DNA of 37,593 nt from Desulfobacterales bacterium (lineage in GTDB: Bacteria; Desulfobacterota; UBA8473), in the NCBI GenBank assembly GCA_016209225.1, contig JACQWO010000049.1, positions 1 through 37,593 on the forward strand, written 5' to 3'. A model generated the notes under the pieces. The model was not told the origin of the DNA. It made no database searches and saw only the letters and a program-made list of their open reading frames with translations. The position numbers and the translations under genes were made by a program. Shown one piece after another: positions 17,880 to 25,076 of this stretch (position 1 is its first letter; each line of letters opens with the position of its first letter).

Positions 17880-18409
17880 TTTACCTCATTAAACGCAGCC
17901 CTGACGGCTTCTATGTTATTAGTAATAACCTCTTCTGAAAATTTCTTCCCAAGTATCTGTCTGACGCCTCTTTCTATAGAATCCAGGCATATCAGACCCG
18001 TTGCTCCTGCAAAAGCCCCCAGCATTGCAGTATTTGTAATAGGGGCATTCAGTTTGTCAAGGGCAATAGACGTAGCATCGATGCAGAAAGATTGGTGTTT
18101 GAACTTGAGATCAACAGGAGAATTGACGATAACCTTTCCACCATCCTTCATCCCTGCCTCCAGGTTCACTGCGCCTACTATAGTTGAGTCTAACACAACC
18201 ACATAATCGGGCTCAACGATAAAACCCCTTTCTGATATGGGTTTATCTCCTATCCTGGCATATCCTTCCATAGGGGTTCCCCTTCTATCCCAACTCTGTC
18301 CCTGGGAAGACTGCCCAAATTTACCCTCTTCAGTGGCTGATAGACATAACATATGGGCGAAAGTAACGGCCCCCTGTCCACCTCTTCCATGTATTCTTAT
18401 TCTAATCAT
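17876..18409 (-). CDS. porG: 2-oxoacid:ferredoxin oxidoreductase gamma subunit
   Basis: A 177-residue gamma subunit (PorG/catalytic domain III). The N-terminal IRIHGRGGQGAVTFAHMLC is the family signature and the body (SQGQSWDRRGTPMEGYARI, then VVLDSTIVG) follows the same fold. It contributes to the CoA-binding side of the complex. It is the first gene of the operon, and palindromic element B1 ends 11 bp upstream of its ATG, so the promoter must lie within or beyond that element. Confidence 0.93.
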   Translation of the reverse strand: MIRIRIHGRGGQGAVTFAHMLCLSATEEGKFGQSSQGQSWDRRGTPMEGYARIGDKPISERGFIVEPDYVVVLDSTIVGAVNLEAGMKDGGKVIVNSPVDLKFKHQSFCIDATSIALDKLNAPITNTAMLGAFAGATGLICLDSIERGVRQILGKKFSEEVITNNIEAVRAAFNEVK

Positions 18410-18419
18410 AATTCTCCTT

Positions 18420-18574
18420 GTAACTACTCAGCTACCGATCTACGCTGATCATCACTGATATTTTTTCTTTTATTATCATATACAAAACTTTTGAATTCTG
18501 GAATAATTTCTGTGATTTCTTTGTATTTAAACCTATCTGCGTTCATCTGTGTGAATCTGTGGCTGAATAGTTGC
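18420..18574 (-). repeat. Palindromic element B1 (GTAACTACTCAG ends)
   Basis: A 155-bp element upstream of porG. It starts GTAACTACTCAG and ends CTGAATAGTTGC, the same outer ends as the A elements. The inner arms, around GATCTACGCTGATCATCACT and ATCTGCGTTCATCTGTGTGA, are shared with B2 (26269-26368). Relative to B2 it has about 55 extra bases in the middle. Confidence 0.8.
18424..18546 (-). pseudogene. 40-codon ORF inside element B1, possible GxxExxY-gene remnant
   Basis: The minus strand of element B1 has an open frame of 40 codons that runs almost from end to end of the element and begins MNADRFKYKEITEII. The start resembles the N-terminus of GxxExxY-family proteins (KYxEITExIIG), which in my recollection are often flanked by such CACAGAT/ATCTGCG words. 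The rest (ending in DDQRRSVAE) does not match that family, so this is best read as a collapsed remnant in which the two ends of a former gene are joined. No Shine-Dalgarno is seen. Confidence 0.35.
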
Positions 18575-18645
18575 ATTTTTTGGGTGAGCCCACCTTACCG
18601 AGCATGAAACATCGGTTTTTTTACAGCCGGCTTTACACAAAAAAT

Positions 18646-18673
18646 GGTGGAGTAGAAAGAATCCTACTCCACC
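18646..18673 (-). terminator. Rho-independent terminator of the CoA-transferase gene
   Basis: On the minus strand a perfect 10-bp stem GGTGGAGTAG / CTACTCCACC with an 8-base loop is followed by ATTTTTTG (18638-18645). It lies 43 bp past the stop of the CoA-transferase gene and before element B1 and porG, so it should insulate the two operons. Confidence 0.85.
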
Positions 18674-18715
18674 TTAAAATAGATGACACTGTGTCCTGCC
18701 GGCATCACCATGTGG

Positions 18716-19915
18716 TTATAAAATTACCTTCTCCTCTTTTAATTTGGCAAGGTCATCCTGACTTAGATTAAGCATGGAACCTAATATTTCTTTTGTATGC
18801 TGACCAAGAAGAGGAGCCGGTTCTAGCTTTACCTTTGATTTCGATAACTTGATAGGGCAACCGATCATCAGATGCTTCCCCCTGGTAGGATGTTCTACCT
18901 CTATAGCCATCTCCCTCTCTATCAGGTGGGGATTTTCCATTAATTCTTTTTGATCCAGCACAGCTCCGCACGGGACATCGGCCTTGGCAAGATACGTCAT
19001 GGCTTCCATCTTGGTTCTCTTAGACGTCCACTCTTCAATCAAACCATCAACAGCATCACAGTTTGCACCCCGGGTCAAAGGATCGGCAAACCTTGGATCA
19101 CTTATGGCATCTTCTTTTCCTATGGCCCTGAGCAGGTTTTCCCATAAGGGATTTATGAGGATTCCCACAACCACAAAGCCATCCGTGGTCTTATAACTAT
19201 TCCACGGGGCTATCAGTTTTGTTTTGTTCCCTGTCCTCTCCAGGGGTTGTTTGCCCATTAGATACCAGAAGTTATAGATAGGTCTTAATGTGTTAAATAT
19301 TGCATCCTGCATAGCAACCTCTACCTCTTGGCCTTCACCGGTCTTCTCCCTTTGGTACAATGCCCCCAATATACCAACTGCCAGGTTAATAGCGCCGATA
19401 CTGTCTCCCAGGCCTGTCCCGACCTTGGTAGGAGGATTCTCAGGGTATCCCGTTACACCCATCAATCCACCCATAGCCTGGGCTACTATGTCGAAGCAAA
19501 GGAAGTCCTTATAAGGCCCATAGGTTCCGTACCCAGTTATGGATGCATAAATAATCTTAGGATTTACTTCTTTTAACACATCATAACCCAAACCCATTTT
19601 CTCCATGGTTCCGACGGAAAAGTTATTGACCACAACATCCGATTTCTTAACCATATCCTTGAATATCTCTTTCCCTTTGTTACTCTTTAAATCCAGGGCT
19701 ACGCTTTTCTTATTTGCATTTAAGAAGATAAAGTAGAATGAATCAATCCCCTCGGCCCGCTTTTCTGAAAAGGCAAATCTACCCAGATCACCCGTAGCCG
19801 GGTTTTCAACCTTTATTACATCTGCCCCCAGAAATGCCAGAGATAACGTACAGGTAGTTCCTGCCTCGAATTGGGTTAAATCCAACACCTTAACGCCTTC
19901 TAATGCCTTTTTCAT
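18716..19915 (-). CDS. Family III CoA-transferase (CaiB/BaiF)
   Basis: A 399-residue class III CoA-transferase, which moves CoA between carboxylic acids through an aspartyl intermediate. It has the N-terminal VKVLDLTQFEAGTTCT, GADVIKVENPATGD, the LNANKKSVALDLK motif, GYGTYGPYKD, and the catalytic Asp D171 in GTGLGDSIGAI. The acid substrate is not readable from sequence; succinate-dependent aromatic or dicarboxylic acids are typical. It is divergent from an acyl-CoA dehydrogenase 271 bp away, suggesting that the two act in one degradation pathway: activation followed by oxidation. A strong terminator follows. Confidence 0.92.
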   Translation of the reverse strand: MKKALEGVKVLDLTQFEAGTTCTLSLAFLGADVIKVENPATGDLGRFAFSEKRAEGIDSFYFIFLNANKKSVALDLKSNKGKEIFKDMVKKSDVVVNNFSVGTMEKMGLGYDVLKEVNPKIIYASITGYGTYGPYKDFLCFDIVAQAMGGLMGVTGYPENPPTKVGTGLGDSIGAINLAVGILGALYQREKTGEGQEVEVAMQDAIFNTLRPIYNFWYLMGKQPLERTGNKTKLIAPWNSYKTTDGFVVVGILINPLWENLLRAIGKEDAISDPRFADPLTRGANCDAVDGLIEEWTSKRTKMEAMTYLAKADVPCGAVLDQKELMENPHLIEREMAIEVEHPTRGKHLMIGCPIKLSKSKVKLEPAPLLGQHTKEILGSMLNLSQDDLAKLKEEKVIL

Positions 19916-20078
19916 ACCCTCCTCCTTTTTTAATCACTCTTTAAAATTAAATCCTATCCTGACGTATTGAACAGTATTTTGTTTATATAATTAAAATAAT
20001 ATATATTTCATCCTCTACCGTCAAGAAAAAAACAATTTATTGACAATGGTTGATCGATAAAATAAAATTGTAATACCT

Positions 20079-20160
20079 CAGGTAGATAGACTGAAGTTTA
20101 GGCTATAGACTATTAGTCTGTAGACTATTAGCCTACTTCAGTCTTCAGCCTAAACACCTG
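20079..20160. repeat. Palindromic element D
   Basis: An 82-bp imperfect palindrome in the divergent CoA-transferase/acyl-CoA dehydrogenase gap. The outer words are CAGGT and ACCTG. The inner arms are AGACTGAAGTTTAGGCTA and TAGCCTACTTCAGTCT, around repeats of TAGACTATTAG. It could form a long hairpin in the leader of the acyl-CoA dehydrogenase mRNA. Its word-repeat structure resembles elements A-C but the sequence is different. Confidence 0.7.
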
Positions 20161-20186
20161 ACAGTTACTTTTAATGGAGACCTGGT

Positions 20187-21356
20187 ATGAATTTCTTTTT
20201 AACAGAAGAACAGAGAGCTGTAAGAAGACTGGCGCGAGATTTTGCTGAGAAAGAGATCATGCCGGTAGTGGCTGAAGATGATCACACCCACAGGTTTCAG
20301 AAGGAGATTATCCTGAAGATGGCAGGTCAGGGTTTTTTTGGGGCAGCATTCCCTGAGAAGTACGGAGGTTCCAACCTTGGGTTTATAGCTCATGCCATAA
20401 TAGTAGAGGAGATTTCCAGGGCAGAGTCCTCTCTGAGACACTTCTTTAACATGCAGGCGCTTACCTGTCCTTTGACTATCCTCAACTGGGGTACGGAAAA
20501 ACAAAAGGAGAAGTATGTACAGAAGCTGATCAGATGCGAACTATTCGGCGTAAATGCCATTACAGAGCCAAATGCAGGTTCTGACGTTGCATCTATCCAG
20601 ACAACTGCCATAGAGGATGGTGATTCTTTTGTCCTGAACGGCTCCAAGATGTGGATCAGCAATGCCCCCATAATGGATGCAGGGGTGGTTTATGTGAAGA
20701 CCGATCCCGGGACTCTACCCAAACACAAAGGGATCTCGTGTTTTATTGTTGAAAAGGAGATGGCCGGCCTCACAAGAAAAGAGATAAAGAATAAACTGGG
20801 GCATCACTGTGCACCCACAGGTGAACTTATATTCGAAAACTGCAGAGTACCAAGAGAGAACCTGGTTGGAGAGTTGGGGCAGGGATTTAAGATAGCGATG
20901 AATGCTTTGGACTACGGGCGTATAAGTGTAGCGGCAGGCGCTGTTGGTCTTGCCCAGGCATGTATAGATGAGAGCATAAGGTACTGCAATGAAAGGGAGG
21001 CATTTGGCAAGAAGATCGGTGAGTTTCAGATGAATCAGCAAAAGATTGCCGAGATGATAGCCGGCACAGAGGCGGCCAGGATACTCTTATACAAGGCTGC
21101 CTTTCTGGCGGATAATAAGGTCAGGAACACCCTTGAGAGTACTATAGCAAAACATGTGGCATCAGAGACCTGCGTGAGGGCCGCTCGGTTTGCAGTAGAG
21201 ATATTTGGGGGTTACGGATACTCAGAGGAGTATCCGGTAGCCAGACTCTACCGTGATGCTATTCTGTACCAGACAGGAGAAGGGTCATCCAACATTACAA
21301 GTATGATAATTGCATTAGACAGTCTGGGTTGGAAGAGGGTGAAGGTGGAGTATTAA
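20187..21356 (+). CDS. Acyl-CoA dehydrogenase (glutaryl-CoA dehydrogenase-like)
   Basis: A 389-residue FAD-dependent acyl-CoA dehydrogenase that introduces a 2,3 double bond into an acyl-CoA and passes electrons to electron-transfer flavoprotein. N-terminal helical domain FFLTEEQRAVRRLARDFAEK; FAD/substrate segment NAITEPNAGSDVASIQT and KMWISNA; signature GYGYSEEYPVARLYRDA; probable catalytic Glu E365 in YQTGEGSSN. Its sequence is most like the glutaryl-CoA or short-chain dicarboxyl-CoA branch, which in anaerobes includes non-decarboxylating forms, but substrate cannot be fixed. The start is supported by GGAG. It is followed after 16 bp by mobB and diverges from a CoA-transferase, its probable pathway partner. 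Confidence 0.9.
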   Translation: MNFFLTEEQRAVRRLARDFAEKEIMPVVAEDDHTHRFQKEIILKMAGQGFFGAAFPEKYGGSNLGFIAHAIIVEEISRAESSLRHFFNMQALTCPLTILNWGTEKQKEKYVQKLIRCELFGVNAITEPNAGSDVASIQTTAIEDGDSFVLNGSKMWISNAPIMDAGVVYVKTDPGTLPKHKGISCFIVEKEMAGLTRKEIKNKLGHHCAPTGELIFENCRVPRENLVGELGQGFKIAMNALDYGRISVAAGAVGLAQACIDESIRYCNEREAFGKKIGEFQMNQQKIAEMIAGTEAARILLYKAAFLADNKVRNTLESTIAKHVASETCVRAARFAVEIFGGYGYSEEYPVARLYRDAILYQTGEGSSNITSMIIALDSLGWKRVKVEY

Positions 21357-21372
21357 GAAAGGACATTAGGTT

Positions 21373-22020
21373 ATGATACCCATAGTCTCAATAGTAGGTA
21401 AATCGGATAGCGGAAAGACGACTCTTATAGAGAAGATAATCCCTGAGTTAAACAGGCGGGGGTATAAGGTCGCCACTGTTAAGCATGATGTTCATGGTTT
21501 TGATATCGATAGAGAAGGTAAGGATAGCTGGCGGCATAAAAGAGCAGGCGCTCATACGACTATAGTGTCCTCACCGCAAAGGATAGCCATAGTCAGGGAT
21601 GTGGAACGAGATTTGCCGCTGGACGAGCTCAGAGGAAGATTCATCAGGGATGTGGACATAATAATAACAGAAGGGTATAAGAACGATAAACACCCAAAAA
21701 TTGAGGTTTATCGAAAAGATACCCATGAGGAACTTCTGTGCTCAAAGAAGGATATTCTGATAGCTGTGGTAAGTGATAAGGCGTTCGATGTCGGTGTTCC
21801 ATGTGTAGATATAGACGATGTAAAGGGTACAGTAAATATAATAGAGGATCGGTTTCTTAAGAAGAAACCGAAATCTTCCATCATTCTCAGGGTCAATGGG
21901 GAGAGTATAACCCTTAAACCCTTTATTAAGGACATGATGATTCGGTCAATAACAGGGATGATCTCTGCTCTTAAGGACTGCGAGGACCCAGAGGAGCTAG
22001 AAATAACAATATCCTTATAA
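21373..22020 (+). CDS. mobB: Molybdopterin-guanine dinucleotide biosynthesis protein MobB
   Basis: A 215-residue GTP-binding MobB, which assists attachment of GMP to molybdopterin. The Walker A motif is GKSDSGKTT (residues 8-16), followed by GYKVATVKHDVHGFDIDREG and the DIIITEGYKND segment (Walker B region). About 50 C-terminal residues after the core (ILRVNGESITLKPFIKDMM onward) form a small extra domain seen in some anaerobe MobB proteins. It is 24 bp before mobA, consistent with a mobBA unit serving molybdo- or tungsto-enzymes such as formate dehydrogenases. Confidence 0.93.
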   Translation: MIPIVSIVGKSDSGKTTLIEKIIPELNRRGYKVATVKHDVHGFDIDREGKDSWRHKRAGAHTTIVSSPQRIAIVRDVERDLPLDELRGRFIRDVDIIITEGYKNDKHPKIEVYRKDTHEELLCSKKDILIAVVSDKAFDVGVPCVDIDDVKGTVNIIEDRFLKKKPKSSIILRVNGESITLKPFIKDMMIRSITGMISALKDCEDPEELEITISL

Positions 22021-22044
22021 CCTTTAGTTCTCAGGAGAAACTAT

Positions 22045-22623
22045 TTGACAGGGGTTATTTTAGCCGGTGGTAAGAGTAAAAGGATGGGGAGGAACAAGGC
22101 ATTCCTGGAGATCAACGGCCAAAGGATGGTCGATCAGATAGCTGATATTTTCAAGGATACCTTTGAGGAGGTAATCCTTGTTACCAATTCTCCCATTGAA
22201 TATTTACACTTAGACCTTCGAATAGTAACCGACCTTATTCCTAACAAGGGGGCTTTAGGGGGGATTTATACGGGGCTTTTTTACGCCTCTTCCGAGCATA
22301 TCTTTGTGATAGCCTGCGATATGCCCTTTTTGAGCAAAGGGTTTATAGATTACATGGTATCAAAGGCAGGCAAATTTGACGCTGTGGTTCCCCGCTCCGG
22401 TGATGGTCTTCAGCCCCTCCATGCCATTTACTCCAAGAGGTGCTTAAGACAAATAGAGGCCCTGCTTGAGTTAGATGATTTAAAAATCACCAACTTTTAT
22501 CCCAAAGTAAGGGTAAGAGAAATCAGCCCCCATGAGATACTGTCCTTCGATCCAGAGCAGTCTATCTTCTTCAATATAAATACACCTCAGGATGTGGGAA
22601 AGGTTAGGGGGGAAAAGATTTAA
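22045..22623 (+). CDS. mobA: Molybdenum cofactor guanylyltransferase MobA
   Basis: A 192-residue nucleotidyltransferase that joins GMP to molybdopterin to make the MGD cofactor. It carries the GT-A/NTP signature ILAGGKSKRMGRNKAFLEI, the metal-binding Asp in ACDMPFLS, and the VPRSGDGLQPLHAIYSK segment. The start is a TTG at 22045 with CAGGAG upstream; no in-frame ATG precedes the signature. It follows mobB in a probable operon. Confidence 0.93.
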   Translation: MTGVILAGGKSKRMGRNKAFLEINGQRMVDQIADIFKDTFEEVILVTNSPIEYLHLDLRIVTDLIPNKGALGGIYTGLFYASSEHIFVIACDMPFLSKGFIDYMVSKAGKFDAVVPRSGDGLQPLHAIYSKRCLRQIEALLELDDLKITNFYPKVRVREISPHEILSFDPEQSIFFNINTPQDVGKVRGEKI

Positions 22624-22703
22624 AAGGGTTTAACGTCTCCTTTGGGGGTTTTCCCGGTTCAGAAGTTATCGGCCTGTCTACTATAGGAAAGGAAATTTGT
22701 CAA

Positions 22704-22778
<75 letters not shown>

Positions 22779-22791
22779 TGTATATAATATA

Positions 22792-22866
22792 TGGAGCGGG
22801 AAACGGGATTTGAACCCGCGACTCCAACCTTGGCAAGGTTGTACTCTACCACTGAGTTATTCCCGC
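22792..22866 (-). tRNA. tRNA-Gly (GCC)
   Basis: A complete cloverleaf on the minus strand: acceptor stem GCGGGAA/TTCCCGC, D arm CTCAGTGGTAGAG, anticodon GCC in the loop TTGCCAA, T arm GCGGGTTTGAACCCCG, discriminator T and an encoded CCA end. It is the first gene of a two-tRNA operon behind a consensus promoter. Confidence 0.95.
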
Positions 22867-22893
22867 TAAAAGTCTTTTTTAATTTTTTATAAA

Positions 22894-22921
22894 ATTATAA
22901 CAAATCCTTCGACCTTGTCAA
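22894..22921 (-). promoter_or_regulatory. Consensus sigma-70 promoter of the tRNA-Gly/tRNA-Cys operon
   Basis: On the minus strand TTGACA (22916-22921) and TATAAT (22894-22899) are separated by 16 bp, both perfect consensus. The -10 box is 27 bp upstream of the tRNA-Gly 5' end, leaving a short AT-rich leader. Confidence 0.85.
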
Positions 22922-22934
22922 ATAAAAAACAAGT

Positions 22935-23483
22935 TTATCCATTTATAGATTGAGCTTTTTTAAAAAATCTGTAAAAGTAATCAACCCCTGACCATAATGT
23001 TACTACTAATGCAACCCACAAAAAAAACATTCCAACTATATGTAAATCTACATATATGTATTCATAGTGCAGTAGTAGGGCAATCAGTGCAGTGTCCTGG
23101 AAGATTGTCTTATATTTCCCCAAACTAGAGGCGCTTATAATTGATCCTTCCATAGCGGTAACGCCCCTTAATCCTGTCACAGCAATCTCTCTAAAGATGA
23201 TTATTACTGCCATCCACGCCGGAACCCTCCCAAGAGGTATAAGCATGATTAAGGCAGCAGTGATTAAGAGTTTATCTGCAAGGGGATCAAGGGCCTTACC
23301 TAGAAAGGTTACATTATTTTGCTGACGAGCTATATAGCCATCCAAAAGATCAGTAATGGCTGCTATGGAGAAGAGCAAGGCAGCAAAAAAAGACGCCAAC
23401 TTTCCGGGGAAAAACAGAAAGATCACCACAAAAGGGATTACCGTAATTCTCAGAATAGTCAAATAATTGGGCAGGTTTAACAT
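22935..23483 (-). CDS. pgsA: CDP-diacylglycerol--glycerol-3-phosphate 3-phosphatidyltransferase
   Basis: A 182-residue integral membrane enzyme that makes phosphatidylglycerophosphate, the precursor of phosphatidylglycerol and cardiolipin. The CDP-alcohol phosphatidyltransferase signature DX2DGX2ARX8GX3DX3D is complete: DLLDGYIAR, then eight residues, then GKALDPLAD. About five hydrophobic segments surround it. The N-terminal LPNYLTILRI and the length fit PgsA. It is on the same strand as the upstream transglycosylase gene, 29 bp away. Confidence 0.94.
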   Translation of the reverse strand: MLNLPNYLTILRITVIPFVVIFLFFPGKLASFFAALLFSIAAITDLLDGYIARQQNNVTFLGKALDPLADKLLITAALIMLIPLGRVPAWMAVIIIFREIAVTGLRGVTAMEGSIISASSLGKYKTIFQDTALIALLLHYEYIYVDLHIVGMFFLWVALVVTLWSGVDYFYRFFKKAQSING

Positions 23484-23512
23484 TGTTTAGTGCCTTGATT
23501 TAGTAAAAAATT

Positions 23513-24097
23513 CTACTTCTTGTATTCTTTGAAATATTTCAATACCTGTTTAACATATTTCTGGGTTGAGTCAAAAGGTGGAATGCCGTTATGCCTTATC
23601 ACTGCATCTCCTCCCGCATGATAGGCGGCGATAGCCAGAGGCAAATTGTCCTTGAATCTATTTAGGAGCCATTTAAAATATCTGACACCCCCCTCGATGT
23701 TCTCTTCAGGGTTAAAAGGATTCTTAACATCCATATCCTCTGCTGTTCCGGGCATCAGTTGCATCAGGCCCATTGCTCCCTTATTTGAGACTGCTTTATG
23801 ATTAAAATCAGACTCTGCCTTTATGATGGCCCTTACCAGCGTATCTTCTACCATGTATTTTCCCGATATTCTTGATATAAGGGACCCGTAGTTTATAGAT
23901 CGAGGGTCAAAGTGTCTTTCCTTTATGATCAACTTGTATCTGGGATCAGTGGGGATATTGGTAAAGTTAACAACACCATTTTTATCTGTGAAGCTATAAA
24001 TATCAGACAAGGACGTTGAAGGATATAGCAGTAATACCCCTATCCCTAGAATCAACGGGGATGATTTGACTATTAATAGAAAGAGTTTCCTAATCAT
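23513..24097 (-). CDS. Secreted lytic transglycosylase (DUF4124-SLT)
   Basis: A 194-residue exported murein hydrolase. Residues 1-31 form a signal peptide. Residues 32-60 (DIYSFTDKNGVVNFTNIP) match the DUF4124-type domain often found before SLT domains. From about 75 is the SLT (GEWL) lysozyme-like domain with the catalytic Glu in IKAESDFNHKAVS, then GAMGLMQLMPGTA and AIAAYHAGGDAV. It cleaves peptidoglycan glycan strands to 1,6-anhydro products. Its start overlaps the stop of the TRASH-domain gene by 4 bp, so the two are coupled. Confidence 0.92.
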   Translation of the reverse strand: MIRKLFLLIVKSSPLILGIGVLLLYPSTSLSDIYSFTDKNGVVNFTNIPTDPRYKLIIKERHFDPRSINYGSLISRISGKYMVEDTLVRAIIKAESDFNHKAVSNKGAMGLMQLMPGTAEDMDVKNPFNPEENIEGGVRYFKWLLNRFKDNLPLAIAAYHAGGDAVIRHNGIPPFDSTQKYVKQVLKYFKEYKK

Positions 24098-24360
24098 TTT
24101 GAAATTTGAGCCTTTTCCTGTTTGTATTTTTCAAGACACTCTGTACTGCAAAAATATAGGGACTCCCCGTTTATCTTTGCTGAATAAGAATTTCTTATAG
24201 GTACGTATGTCTCGCAATAAGGGTCCATTACCATCTCATCCTCTTCAGGTCTTTCATTGGAACGCATAGTGTCGATATTTCTTTTCGTATAGGGATAGAA
24301 AATGGCCCTTATAAATCTGTATAGAAGGTAAAGCAAGATAAGCGTAAATATGAAACGCAT
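24094..24360 (-). CDS. Small membrane-anchored TRASH/YHS-like protein
   Basis: An 88-residue protein with an N-terminal hydrophobic segment (residues 2-20) that should anchor it in the inner membrane. The C-terminal half is a metallochaperone-like TRASH/YHS domain: a first Cys in MDPYCETYVP and a second pair in YFCSTECLEKYK. Such treble-clef knuckles bind metals such as Cu or Zn. It is translationally coupled to the lytic transglycosylase gene, which suggests an envelope role; the exact function is unknown. Confidence 0.8.
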   Translation of the reverse strand: MRFIFTLILLYLLYRFIRAIFYPYTKRNIDTMRSNERPEEDEMVMDPYCETYVPIRNSYSAKINGESLYFCSTECLEKYKQEKAQISK

Positions 24361-24386
24361 AACAATCTCCTCTTTAATCTTCTTTT

Positions 24387-24574
24387 GTAACTACTCAGGT
24401 TCAAAGTTCCAAGGTTCACGGTTCAAGGTTAGAGAGCGATGAAGATTGAACGGTTTGAAGATATTGAGGTCTTGCAACTGGCATGTGAATTGACTCGAAA
24501 AGTGTACCGTCTAACAAACAAGCCAGGACTTGCAACCAACCGTGAACTGTGAACCTGACAACCTGAATAGTTAC
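24387..24574 (+). repeat. Palindromic element A2 (GTAACTACTCAG ends, IVP remnant)
   Basis: A 188-bp element between the TRASH-domain gene and folK. It starts GTAACTACTCAGGTTC and ends in CAACCTGAATAGTTAC, so its termini are inverted repeats differing at one base. Both inner flanks are built of GTTCAAGGTT / GTGAACCTG words. It encloses a truncated four-helix-bundle gene on the plus strand. It is the fuller sibling of A1. Confidence 0.85.
24439..24552 (+). pseudogene. Truncated four-helix-bundle protein gene (S23/IVP family) inside A2
   Basis: A 37-codon frame starting at ATG 24439 begins MKIERFEDIEV and continues with QLACELTRKVYRLTNKPG. This closely follows the N-terminal helix of the 23S rRNA intervening-sequence/four-helix-bundle family (about 120 residues; the Avd proteins of diversity-generating retroelements are relatives). 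After the first helix it runs into the right-hand repeat and stops. It is antisense to its neighbours and lies within the palindromic flanks. It is read as an internally deleted remnant, not a functional gene. Confidence 0.7.
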
Positions 24575-24581
24575 CTTCTTT

Positions 24582-25067
24582 TTATATTCTGATGACCTCT
24601 TTTTCGTCCCCTGTTTTTTCCAGCAGCTCCCTTACAGATTTGTTTAATACCGGATGAATAAATTCAGGACATATCTCATTAAGAGGCACAAGCACAAATC
24701 TTCTCGCCTGAATCAGAGGATGGGGAATATGAACCTCTGCTTTGTCTATCTCCTCATTGTTAAAAAACAATACATCAATATCAATGGTTCTGGGGCCCCA
24801 CCTATCCCTCTTAACCCGTTTGAATTTTGTCTCAATTTCCTGTAGTACCTTGAAAAGATCAGGTGCACTTAAAGGGGTTTGGAGTTTAATTACACAATTG
24901 ACAAACCAGTCCTGGTCTTCCTTACCCCACGGTTCTGTCCTATAAAAAGAAGACTGATCTAAGATCACATTTCCTTTGTATTTAGGAATCTCCTTTATCG
25001 CTTCATTGCAGTATTTGATTTTATCGCCCAGGTTCGACCCGATTCCGATATAGGCAATATTCTTCAT
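24582..25067 (-). CDS. folK: 2-amino-4-hydroxy-6-hydroxymethyldihydropteridine pyrophosphokinase
   Basis: HPPK, 161 residues, which pyrophosphorylates the pterin precursor in folate synthesis. It has the N-terminal YIGIGSNLGDK, the SSFYRTEPWG loop, and the ATP/Mg site RDRWGPRTIDIDVLFFN with the two conserved Asp residues, followed by IPHPLIQARRFVLVPL. Length is normal. It is the distal gene of the folK-dapL group, 9 bp after dapL, a link that is common in related bacteria. Confidence 0.95.
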   Translation of the reverse strand: MKNIAYIGIGSNLGDKIKYCNEAIKEIPKYKGNVILDQSSFYRTEPWGKEDQDWFVNCVIKLQTPLSAPDLFKVLQEIETKFKRVKRDRWGPRTIDIDVLFFNNEEIDKAEVHIPHPLIQARRFVLVPLNEICPEFIHPVLNKSVRELLEKTGDEKEVIRI

Positions 25068-25076
25068 ATTACCCTG

